Of a DNA stretch of 38,876 nt, positions 1 to 6,747 are shown piece after piece (positions within the stretch are counted from its first letter, which is position 1; every line of letters begins with the position of its first letter). Origin of the DNA: Verrucomicrobia bacterium Tous-C9LFEB. GTDB lineage: Bacteria; Acidobacteriota; Terriglobia; Terriglobales; Acidobacteriaceae. The notes beneath the pieces were generated by a model. It was not told where the DNA came from. It was given only the letters and a program-made list of their open reading frames with translations, and did not search any database. Location of the stretch: the NCBI GenBank assembly GCA_903970445.1, contig CAJCIP010000060.1, forward strand, positions 1 to 38,876, read 5' to 3'. Both the position numbers and the translations under genes were made by a program.

Positions 1-4
1 TGCG

Positions 5-355
5 TTGAGCGACCTGCGCGCGGCGCGGCACTTCCTACATGACAACTGGGCGTGGGCGCCGGTGAAGGCCGATGACGATGCGGCGATCCGCGAGATCGAC
101 GCGGCGATCAACGAGATCAAGATGGCCGCAATCGACGACGGCAAAGGCCTGAACGATCCGTTCCCAATCGACAGCGCCGTCAGCCCGCATGACCGCTTCC
201 GCAAGGCAGATGAACTACTATTTGCGGCGCACAACGACATTGCTCGCGCGGAAGACGTCCCCGAGTCGCGCGGCTTGCGCAATCGTGCGCTGATGCATAT
301 TGATAAGGCGCATGACATCGTGAAGCGTGCGGAATCTACCGCTAGGTGGCAGTAA
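5..355 (+). CDS. Hypothetical protein, probably 5'-truncated by window edge
   Basis: I do not recognise this protein. The frame is open to the left edge of the window, so the TTG at position 5 is only the first available start and the gene may begin earlier. The visible 116 residues are soluble, charged and probably mostly alpha-helical, with many Asp, Glu, Ala and Arg residues and several His. There is no signal peptide or membrane segment. A good rho-independent terminator follows 18 bases after the stop, which supports a real transcribed gene ending here. Confidence 0.6.
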   Translation: MSDLRAARHFLHDNWAWAPVKADDDAAIREIDAAINEIKMAAIDDGKGLNDPFPIDSAVSPHDRFRKADELLFAAHNDIARAEDVPESRGLRNRALMHIDKAHDIVKRAESTARWQ

Positions 356-373
356 CTTTTCCGGGAACAACGA

Positions 374-401
374 GGGCGCGGCTTCGGCTGCGCCCTTCTT
401 T
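374..401 (+). terminator. Rho-independent terminator after the left-edge gene
   Basis: A 9-bp stem (one G-U pair) closes on a TTCG tetraloop (GGGCGCGGC / GCTGCGCCC) and is followed by TTCTTT. It lies 18 bases after the stop of the preceding gene, in the right orientation to end its transcript. Confidence 0.8.
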
Positions 402-708
402 GTGGGGCCGACAAGCGACTTGTGTAGGGACTGCGCAGTCGGGTGCCCCTCCCCCGGTACTTTGGCGCTAAAGTCTTCGAAACATTGCGGATAGGTCCGG
501 CCCAGGTATCCGATAAGTCTGGTCGAGCTTGTTAAAAGCGAATGCCCGGCGGATGGCCGGGCTCCACTTGATCTCTACTTACTAATTGTATCGGGCGTGT
601 CAAGAGTTGGGCGTGGACCTGGCTTCCTTGAGAGCTCATTTGCTCATGCCGGGTGAGCATTTTCCAGCTGAACTGTTCGGGGATGGCTTAGAGGTGGGAT
701 CGAATCTG
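402..708. other. Gene-free stretch with a palindromic repeat
   Basis: No convincing gene is present between the terminator and the barrel gene. The only clear structure is a REP-like palindrome at 544-562, with 7-bp arms GCCCGGC and GCCGGGC around GGATG. It uses the same GCCCGGC/GCCGGGC core as the palindrome inside xerC at 9524-9543. There is no T-run after it on either strand, so it is not an obvious terminator. Confidence 0.5.
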
Positions 709-1533
709 TTACTTTGAGCCGGTTTGCTGCGATGGGGTCCGCTTTCCCAGTTTCTGGCCGAAGACGATCCCGACCGTTGTGCCGATGCTGGCGGAATGAT
801 TGCTGACGCCGAAACGCAGACCGCCGTCGATGCCGAAGGCATCGTTGAAGCGGTGGAAGAAGCCGCCGAAGACGTAGGTGCCGGGCGGAGTGTTCGAGGA
901 CGATGTGTTCTGGGCGAAGACTTCCGCGTAGAGACGTGTCCGCTCCTGCAGGTGATAGCTGAGTGCGACGGCCTGCTGGCCTCCATAGGTACACTGCGAA
1001 CCGACCTGACAACCTGCCTGCACGATGGACCCATTCGCGATCACGTCGAGGTCGCCGTTCTTGCCGTAGTGATGGTTGATGAGCAGGATCGCCTGTTGGC
1101 CGTAGTTTTGTAGCGAGGCGTTGCTGGCGGTAGGGAACTCGGCTTCGTATTGCAGCGCGATGCCAGGCATGGGCCGGTGGTAGTCCTCTTTCCAAAGCAC
1201 GACTTTGCCGCCTGCCTGCACGGTGCTGATGCCATTGGCTGTGTCTGGTCCGTTTTGGGCATGGCTGAAGAAGGCCCAGTCGAAATCCAGCCGCAGGCGC
1301 GGCAACACGGAGTACGTGAGAAGGGTGTCGACTGTTTGCAGATTGCCCGGGACGCTCTGCGGGTAGGCGTCATAGCCGACCTCGACTTGGATGACGTGCG
1401 GGTTCTGGATGGTGGCGGCGTTGGCGACGGTGGGACGAGTGGGGTTCAGGCCGATGTCGTCCTGCGCAAAGCTTGCGCGCGAAGCAAGCAAGAGCAGCAA
1501 GGACGGGAAAAGGCAGATGAAGCGCTTGCTCAT
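709..1533 (-). CDS. Secreted outer-membrane beta-barrel protein (phenol-pathway MetA-like)
   Basis: A 274-residue protein with a clear Sec signal peptide (residues 1 to about 23, hydrophobic LLLLLASRASFA and then QDD). The mature part has alternating polar and aromatic strands, Gly- and Asn-rich turns and no internal membrane helices, as in an outer-membrane barrel. The general pattern resembles the family annotated as 'putative MetA-pathway of phenol degradation', a loosely defined transporter-like group whose substrate is unknown. It starts 30 bases after the stop of the GMC oxidoreductase on the same strand, so the two are probably co-transcribed. The family assignment is from memory of sequence character only. 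Confidence 0.7.
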   Translation of the reverse strand: MSKRFICLFPSLLLLLASRASFAQDDIGLNPTRPTVANAATIQNPHVIQVEVGYDAYPQSVPGNLQTVDTLLTYSVLPRLRLDFDWAFFSHAQNGPDTANGISTVQAGGKVVLWKEDYHRPMPGIALQYEAEFPTASNASLQNYGQQAILLINHHYGKNGDLDVIANGSIVQAGCQVGSQCTYGGQQAVALSYHLQERTRLYAEVFAQNTSSSNTPPGTYVFGGFFHRFNDAFGIDGGLRFGVSNHSASIGTTVGIVFGQKLGKRTPSQQTGSK

Positions 1534-1563
1534 TGGATGGAGACTAGCAGGGTGAATGGCACC

Positions 1564-3294
1564 TCACTTGAGTCTTTCTTCAATCAGATGGTCGGACACG
1601 CGAATTGCATTGGCGATGATCGTGAGTGACGGATTGACGGCGCTCGCTGATACAAAGCAGGAGGCATCGACGACATAGAGATTGTCCAAATCATGGGCCT
1701 TACAGTGAGCGTCCAGCACGCTGGTGGCTGGGTCGTCGCCCATGCGGCAGGTGCCGTTCTGATGGCCGACACCTTCCAGCGGAATACGTTTTTTGAAGTA
1801 CGCGTGCAGCGGAACGTGAGTGGTGGCGTGGCCCGCGCGTTTGAGCACGTCTACCCAGCGGTCCTTAAGGCGATCGAAAGACTCAACATTGTTCGGCGTG
1901 TAGGAAAGCTGAATCCGATGCGGCGCTGCGTTGGTCGTTGTTTCGACGAGATTGGTGCGGCCCGTGTCACCGGAAGCGTGCGCTCCGGCCACGCCGGGTC
2001 CCTGCGATGAGACTGAGGACGGCGTTGTGTTGTGCAGGGTGACGCGGTTTTCCGGGGAGGGTAAGTCCTCCGTCGTGAGCCACCACGGCACAGCGTAGTG
2101 CTTCATCGTTTCCAGCACGAAGCCGGGGGTGAGCGGTGGAGCGTCACCTTTCATCATCTCGTGGTGAAAGCTGCCAACCGGCTGCACCTGACCGAGAGGA
2201 AACGGATAGCTGGGATCGGGGTCTTTCAGGTAAAAGTCATTCGTTCCCCAGGTCTTGGTGTAAGCATCCTCGTTACGGTCCGTGGAGATGGCAAGCAGGG
2301 CATCGGCCTGGTGATACATGAAGTTTCTGCCAACCTGATCAGAGCTGTTCGCCAGCCCAGTCAGGTGCTTGTCGTTCGCAGACGCCAACAGGATCAAAGC
2401 GGAGTTCACTGCGCCCGCACAAACAGCAAACAAGCTCGCCCTGTAAGTTGCCGTGCGGCCCTCTTTCGAGGCTGCCGGAGAATCGCCTGCGACTGAGCCA
2501 GAGTGAAGCACTTCCACTTCGACCACTGCGGTGCCCGCCGCATTGGTTACCAGCCGAGTCACGCGCGACTTCGTCATCAGAGTCACATTCGGCATGTGCA
2601 TGATCTGCCGAATGCAATTGATGTCTGCGTCGGACTTTGCGTGCACGAGACATGGATAACCGTCGCATGTGTCGCAGCGAACGCATTTCGAGGCGAGTGG
2701 GTCGGACTCATTCCGCTTCAGGCCGAGCGGAATCGGAAAGGTGTTGACTCCCAGCTTGCGCACATCGTTTTCGATGGATTGCATGCGAGGCTCGTTGGCG
2801 AAGGCCGGGAACGGGTAGGGTCTTGCATGGAACGGCTCGGTAGGGTCAAACGACGAACCGTATCCGCCAGCAACGGCAGGCGCGGTCCCCAGATCGCCAT
2901 GAACATGAAACAGCTCTTCCACTTGCGTGTAGTACGGTTCCAGGTCGGCGTAGGAGATCGGCCACGCCGGTGAAGTGCCACCCTTGTGCTGCAACACGCC
3001 GAAGTCTTCGGCTCGCATGCGAAACATTGCGGCGCCATATACCTTGGTCTGGCCGCCGACGAAGTAAGCCTGTTGCGGATGCAGGTCCTTGCCGTCCTTG
3101 TCCTGCCAGACTTCTTTCGTGTGATAACGGTTGTCGAGAAAGACTGCGGACGTGTCCCAGTTCAATTTCTCCTGGGGCATGAAGGCCCCGCGCTCCAGCA
3201 CGAGGATCTTTTTGCCTGCCTGAGCAAGGTGCAAAGCGAGCGTGCCGCCTCCCGCACCCGTACCGATCACGATGACGTCGTAGGTTTCTGCCAT
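1564..3294 (-). CDS. GMC-family FAD-dependent oxidoreductase
   Basis: A flavoprotein of the glucose-methanol-choline family, expected to oxidise an alcohol or sugar hydroxyl using FAD. The N-terminus has the dinucleotide-binding motif GTGAGGGTLALHLA followed by an acidic strand end (VLERG). A cluster of cysteines (CVRCDTCDGYPC) lies near residue 215. The C-terminus has the family signature region with GHQNGTCRMG and DASCFVSASAVNPSLTI. I chose ATG at 3294 (MAETYD, 576 residues). An in-frame TTG at 3309 would add five residues but has no better ribosome site. No Tat or Sec signal is visible. A Ser/Gly/Thr-rich stretch of about 35 residues around 440-475 separates two core segments and may be a lineage-specific insertion. 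The substrate cannot be told from the sequence. Confidence 0.88.
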   Translation of the reverse strand: MAETYDVIVIGTGAGGGTLALHLAQAGKKILVLERGAFMPQEKLNWDTSAVFLDNRYHTKEVWQDKDGKDLHPQQAYFVGGQTKVYGAAMFRMRAEDFGVLQHKGGTSPAWPISYADLEPYYTQVEELFHVHGDLGTAPAVAGGYGSSFDPTEPFHARPYPFPAFANEPRMQSIENDVRKLGVNTFPIPLGLKRNESDPLASKCVRCDTCDGYPCLVHAKSDADINCIRQIMHMPNVTLMTKSRVTRLVTNAAGTAVVEVEVLHSGSVAGDSPAASKEGRTATYRASLFAVCAGAVNSALILLASANDKHLTGLANSSDQVGRNFMYHQADALLAISTDRNEDAYTKTWGTNDFYLKDPDPSYPFPLGQVQPVGSFHHEMMKGDAPPLTPGFVLETMKHYAVPWWLTTEDLPSPENRVTLHNTTPSSVSSQGPGVAGAHASGDTGRTNLVETTTNAAPHRIQLSYTPNNVESFDRLKDRWVDVLKRAGHATTHVPLHAYFKKRIPLEGVGHQNGTCRMGDDPATSVLDAHCKAHDLDNLYVVDASCFVSASAVNPSLTIIANAIRVSDHLIEERLK

Positions 3295-3364
3295 GACACT
3301 GTGATGCAAAGGAGAGAGGATTCATGGTGCCGGTGATGTGGGGACGGCGAAGATAAACCGCCGA

Positions 3365-3685
3365 CTACATGTCCATCCGCTCATGCCGGGTGATCAGCCT
3401 CCAATCGAGCTTTTCCGCAAGGTCTTTGAAGCCGGTGTTGAGTGTGCGGATGAGATCGAGCTTCTTTTTTCGACGCCACCCCTTGAGCTGCTTCTCCCGC
3501 GCGATGGCTGTTCGGATGTCTTCGTACTTCTCGTAGTAGAGGAGGCGTGTGCAGCCGTACTTTTTCGAGAAGCCTTCGAATGCGCCTTCTTTGTGTTGCT
3601 TGATGCGGATGTCGAACTCGCTGGTCACGCCAATGTAGAGTGTGCCAGTGTTACTTCCCATGATGTAGGTGAAACCGGCTGGCAT
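3365..3685 (-). CDS. Small GIY-YIG domain protein (UPF0213/YhbQ-type)
   Basis: A single GIY-YIG nuclease-like domain. The first motif is degenerate (TYI, residues 6-8), the second is intact (LYIG, 16-19), and the catalytic Arg (R27) and Glu (E64 in AREKQLKGW) are present. A basic tail follows (RRKKK). Small proteins of this type are common and often annotated as excinuclease-like, and their cellular role is unclear. I chose ATG at 3685 (106 residues), where the family-like sequence starts. An upstream in-frame ATG at 3724 lies inside a copy of the 190 bp repeat and would add 13 unrelated residues. The repeat therefore begins about 33 bases upstream of the gene and may influence its expression. 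Confidence 0.8.
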   Translation of the reverse strand: MPAGFTYIMGSNTGTLYIGVTSEFDIRIKQHKEGAFEGFSKKYGCTRLLYYEKYEDIRTAIAREKQLKGWRRKKKLDLIRTLNTGFKDLAEKLDWRLITRHERMDM

Positions 3686-3717
3686 CGGGAAAATGCTAAC
3701 AGCCTTCTCACTACATG

Positions 3718-3907
3718 CTGTCATCCTGAGCGAGCGAAGCGAGTTGAAGGATCCCGAGGTTCTTGGCGTTTGTATGTCGCTCAAGGCTTTCAGCCACAAA
3801 GTTCGCTCGCCCAGACCGCGGGTTGAAAGGTGCAGGCGGTGGTGGTGACGCAATCACCAACGGGGTCCTTCGACTGCGCTGCTTCGCAGCTTCGCTCAGG
3901 ATGACAG
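3718..3907. repeat. 190 bp inverted-repeat element, copy A
   Basis: It begins CTGTCATCCTGAGCGA and ends TTCGCTCAGGATGACAG, the reverse complement. Inside each arm are a short hairpin (right arm GCTGC-TTC-GCAGC) and a GAAGGA.CCCGAGG / CGGGGTCCTTC match, so the whole can fold as one long stem. The central ~95 bases, which include the GGTGA-CGCAA-TCACC palindrome and GGCGTTTGTATGTCGCT, are shared with copies B and C. It lies just upstream of the GIY-YIG gene. Confidence 0.85.
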
Positions 3908-4037
3908 AGTATCGGTAGGTCTCTCTGGTGGAAGTTCAGTCGAGTTGGACGGCTTCCCGAAGAGAGAGTGCTGCTGCGATCGCCTCTCACAGAAGCGAGA
4001 CATGGGTCATCCGCAAAACCTAAGCTCCGCCACAACA

Positions 4038-4226
4038 CTGTCATCCTGAGCGAAGCCTCGCAGAGGCGTAGTCGAAGGACCCGAGGGTCGCGGCGTTTGT
4101 ATGTCGCTTGAGGCTTTAGCCACAAACTTCGCTCAACGAGAGCGCGGTTTGAAAGATGCTCGCGGTGTAGGTGACGCAATCACCCTCGGGGTCCTTGGAC
4201 TGCGCTGCGCTTCGCTCAGGATGACA
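4038..4226. repeat. 190 bp inverted-repeat element, copy B
   Basis: Same terminal sequences and core as copy A. The left-arm hairpin reads GCCTC-GCA-GAGGC, a different stem from the other copies but still self-complementary. The centre again has GGCGTTTGTATGTCGCT and GGTGACGCAATCACC. The right arm ends in CAGGATGACA and diverges one base early from copies A and C. Confidence 0.85.
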
Positions 4227-4594
4227 TAGGTTGTATCTGGAGGAGAACGGTCGTTTGCTGGCCGTGCGATCTGTTGAGCACGTTAGCCATGGCATTTGCG
4301 GTGGCTTCGGTGTTCCTGGGAATGTTCGGCGCTATGAAGCCATAGCTACAGCCAGGAGTGGACCGGCCTGATACTCGCACTTGTCTCCATCGGCCTTGCG
4401 GCCATGCGAATGCGTCCACCCTCCTGGAGGACGTACGTGCGTCTTGCGCTCAGTGTTTATCTCTGTATCGGGTGGGCACTGCTGATCACGGGATGCACGG
4501 CAAGCTTAGAGACTGTCGAAATACACAATCCGGGGGCCACTTCCTGAGATGTGGCCCCGCGCCAAAGCCTGTCATGTGAAGCCTCACCACAACT

Positions 4595-4786
4595 CTGTCA
4601 TCCTGAGCGAAGCCGCGAAGCGGCACAGTCGAAGGACCCCGAGGGTCTTGGCGTTTGCATGTCGCTTAAGGCTTTCGGCCACAGACTTTGCTCATCGAGA
4701 TCACGGGTTGAAAGATGCTATGGGTATGGGTGACGCTATCGCCCTCGGGGTCCTTCGACTGCGCTGCGCTGCGCTCAGGATGACAG
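4595..4786. repeat. 190 bp inverted-repeat element, copy C (overlaps a gene end)
   Basis: Same architecture as A and B. The left-arm hairpin is GCCGC-GAA-GCGGC. The right arm and part of the core form the last 28 codons and stop of the leftward Mug113-domain gene, so this copy lies partly inside a coding region. Copies B and C also share the left flank CCACAAC(A/T). Confidence 0.85.
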
Positions 4787-5594
4787 CTTTGGGTGAGTTG
4801 GGACTGTTCGAGTGCGCAATCGTAGCCAATCCGTCTACATTGTTTTGCGAACGCTTGAAAGCTCCCACTTCCGCCGATGAGAGGGCAAACCATTCTCCGC
4901 TGGACTTGTTTGTTCCACTTATTCGAGCCGACGCAAAGCGATTGTGCCAATAATGCTCAATACCTTCAGGATCGTCTGTAGAGATGACGTGAACTAATTC
5001 GCCGCCGAACGGTGCCTGTCGGACGATCGTTGCAGTGCGACTATACACGGCACGGGATGAACCGATTTTGTAGACTTTGTCTGATCTGATTAGGTACACG
5101 TGTCCGTAATCAGTGGCTTGCGTTTCACCTTGAGAACTAGCAACTGGCTCTTTGGGCGCGGCTGTCGTCAGCTCGGCAAGTAAATGGGTCCATCGTTCAT
5201 TCGCCGCGGTATACGCAATCAGTTTCTCGAACAAGGTTTTACGATCGAACCGTCGAGTGATCGATCTCGAACTCGGAAAAGACGAATCAAACGTTCGCTC
5301 AAGATCCATCTCTGGCACGGTCGGGAATCGACCTAGCTTCTCGGTTAAAGTGAGGAGATTTTCGAAGACTAACTCCTCGGCATGGGCGGATTGCATGACT
5401 TGAGACTCTAGTCCAGCCTCCCTAACGGCATCGCCCCATCGAGCCCAGAATTTTCCAGACCAGTCACGTTCTCTTATACCGGTGGCCTTCGTGAACGCGT
5501 CACGGCCTAGCGCGACCCCGTTTTGAGCCGTCCGGCGAATCTCGGCAAGTATGAGGTCTTTCTCCACAAGCCAAATTATCTCCTGAACTTTCAC
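4701..5594 (-). CDS. Mug113/T5orf172-type GIY-YIG nuclease protein with repeat-derived C-terminus
   Basis: A 297-residue protein. Residues 1-150 are helical and unrecognised, with aromatic and charged patches such as DWSGKFWARWGDAVREAG that could bind DNA. Residues 164-248 match the T5orf172/Mug113 branch of the GIY-YIG superfamily: GHVYLIRSDKVYKIG, then an Arg-containing helix and a GEWFAL end motif. Such domains occur in phage, mobile-element and defence-associated proteins. From about residue 269 to the stop the reading frame is encoded by repeat copy C (AVILSAAQRSRR...), so the original C-terminus has probably been replaced or extended. It is divergent from the HNH-like gene, with 105 bases between them. 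The specific role is unknown. Confidence 0.75.
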   Translation of the reverse strand: MKVQEIIWLVEKDLILAEIRRTAQNGVALGRDAFTKATGIRERDWSGKFWARWGDAVREAGLESQVMQSAHAEELVFENLLTLTEKLGRFPTVPEMDLERTFDSSFPSSRSITRRFDRKTLFEKLIAYTAANERWTHLLAELTTAAPKEPVASSQGETQATDYGHVYLIRSDKVYKIGSSRAVYSRTATIVRQAPFGGELVHVISTDDPEGIEHYWHNRFASARISGTNKSSGEWFALSSAEVGAFKRSQNNVDGLATIAHSNSPNSPKAVILSAAQRSRRTPRAIASPIPIASFNP

Positions 5595-5685
5595 CCCTGC
5601 CGTCCGCCTTATGAGGCGTTGTGTGTTTCTGCTGCCATCGGGGCATCCACAATCCTAATCGTGGACGATCAAAGTGGAGAATAAA

Positions 5686-5703
5686 ATGTCCACATCGCTA
5701 TGA
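5686..5703 (+). CDS. Possible five-codon leader ORF overlapping the HNH-like gene start
   Basis: A strong ribosome site (GTGGAG, about 6-7 bases upstream) precedes ATG at 5686. This frame encodes only MSTSL and stops at TGA 5701-5703, which overlaps the ATG of the downstream gene as ATGA. The downstream ATG lacks its own well-placed ribosome site. Translation of the HNH-like protein could therefore depend on re-initiation after this mini-ORF. This is inference from layout only. Confidence 0.35.
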   Translation: MSTSL

Positions 5704-6386
5704 GCGTCACGTGTTACGCCTGTGAGAAAGTTGCAACAACGGTTGAGCATGTTCCCGCTCGAAGTTTCTTTCCTAAGCACCTTCGAAAGAACCTCATTAC
5801 CGTCCCATCTTGCGCGGAACACAATAATGCGCTCGCGCAAGACGTGGAATACGTGCGGAACATAGTCTCACTAATGTTCGCCACTAATGAAACAGGCAAC
5901 GAGCATTTCGTTGCAAAAGTACTGCCCTCATACGCTCACAGTCCCGCTCTCGCGAGCCGAACCTTTCAAGATCTTCGGGCAGTCACGTTGAATGGTGAGC
6001 CTACCGGAATATTCTCCGTCGATCTGAAGCGCGTTGATCGCGTAATGACGGGAATAGTTCGAGCACTTCACTTCCGAGACACAGGAAAGAAAGTCGAGAG
6101 TTGGGCGATCATTCCTGCTTCAATGCTTCATCGGCCAGAAACTACAATGGAAGCGAAACTCAGATGGCTCCGTTTATTGGACCTATTCGATTCCATTTCG
6201 CTCACAGAACGCCACGTCGAAAATTTAGAAGTCTTTCGATACGCGTCAGCTTCAAATCCCTCAGACACTGTGGGAGTTATCTGGTACTACCGGCTAATCT
6301 TTTACGATGGATTCGTGGTGAAGGCGTTTACGATTCCCGAAAAGCAGCAAGCTAATCTTCCTCAAAATCCATCAGTCGCACGATGA
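5700..6386 (+). CDS. HNH-like zinc-binding protein
   Basis: A 228-residue protein starting with a compact zinc and HNH-like module: CYAC (C5, C8), then EH (E16, H17) and CAEHNN (C38, H41, N42). This resembles the Cys-Cys / His / Cys-His-Asn pattern of HNH endonucleases. The rest (residues 50-228) is a mixed alpha/beta region I do not recognise, and there is no signal or membrane segment. It may be a nuclease or only a zinc-ribbon protein. It diverges from a GIY-YIG nuclease gene 105 bases away, and base composition here is lower in GC than in the flanking core genes, which suggests an acquired pair. Confidence 0.65.
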   Translation: MSVTCYACEKVATTVEHVPARSFFPKHLRKNLITVPSCAEHNNALAQDVEYVRNIVSLMFATNETGNEHFVAKVLPSYAHSPALASRTFQDLRAVTLNGEPTGIFSVDLKRVDRVMTGIVRALHFRDTGKKVESWAIIPASMLHRPETTMEAKLRWLRLLDLFDSISLTERHVENLEVFRYASASNPSDTVGVIWYYRLIFYDGFVVKAFTIPEKQQANLPQNPSVAR

Positions 6387-6450
6387 AATAGCCACCATTC
6401 TCCTCCGTTCATCAGGGGGTTATCAGCCGAGCGCAAGGAAATTAGAGTGA

Positions 6451-6603
6451 TCAGCAGATAAGCGACCCGCTCAGAGCCATAAATCCAACGAGGCCATCGA
6501 GAGCATACCTCAGCAGCAAATTGTCAGGAGTAATCGAAGCCATCCACCAAGCGAAGGCTATCCACGCACCTGCAATACCACTCCGACCCAGTCCGGCTGC
6601 CAC
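6451..6603 (-). CDS. Possible small membrane protein (50 aa)
   Basis: A GTG-initiated frame encodes about 50 mostly hydrophobic residues with two likely membrane spans (GIAGAWIAFAWWMASI and LVGFMALSGSLIC). It follows the 26-residue ORF at 6614-6694 and lies downstream of ffh on the same strand. The ribosome site is weak (TGGACGA). I do not recognise a family. The frame could be chance, although hydrophobicity this even is unusual for random sequence. Confidence 0.3.
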   Translation of the reverse strand: MAAGLGRSGIAGAWIAFAWWMASITPDNLLLRYALDGLVGFMALSGSLIC

Positions 6604-6613
6604 TCGTCCAGAA

Positions 6614-6694
6614 CTAAAAGGTCTCAAGCATGCAGGCAACGATCGCGCCGAAAAAAGCGCAGCCTGCAATGATGGCGACGCAAGTCCACAACAT
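6614..6694 (-). CDS. Possible 26-residue membrane peptide downstream of ffh
   Basis: ATG at 6694 is preceded by a good ribosome site (GAGGAA, 6 bases away on the minus strand). It opens a 26-codon frame, MLWTCVAIIAGCAFFG and so on, that is a single hydrophobic helix with three Cys and ends in an acidic tail. It starts 53 bases after the ffh stop on the same strand, so it could be read from the same transcript. It is too short for homology judgement. Confidence 0.4.
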   Translation of the reverse strand: MLWTCVAIIAGCAFFGAIVACMLETF

Positions 6695-6747
6695 CAGTAT
6701 TCCTCGATAATGTATGCGGAATGCAGCATAGCATTACTTCGTTAGCG

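Larger units (their letters stand above)
3686..4700. other. Gene-poor stretch built around 190 bp repeats
   Basis: This kilobase has no convincing complete gene. It holds repeat copies A and B, the left part of copy C, and unique spacers. Open frames that run through the repeats are by-products of GC-rich palindromes. On the plus strand, roughly 4348-4545, one frame reads as two hydrophobic segments ending in a short polar tail, but it has no credible start. It could be the tail of a decayed membrane-protein gene. Confidence 0.5.

Noticed and set aside
544..562. Palindrome as a terminator of the barrel gene or left-edge gene
   Set aside because: It lacks a T-run on both strands, and a better terminator lies at 374-401; a REP-like repeat is more likely.
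3790..4179. Open frames running through repeat copies A and B that give similar peptides (MRHHHRLHLS... and MRHLHREHLS...)
   Set aside because: The similarity is explained by the repeated DNA core; arms are self-complementary and copy C breaks the frame, so it is not a conserved gene.
3718..4786. CRISPR array
   Set aside because: There are only three repeats of ~190 bp with irregular spacers of 130 and 368 bases and inverted ends; no cas genes are present.
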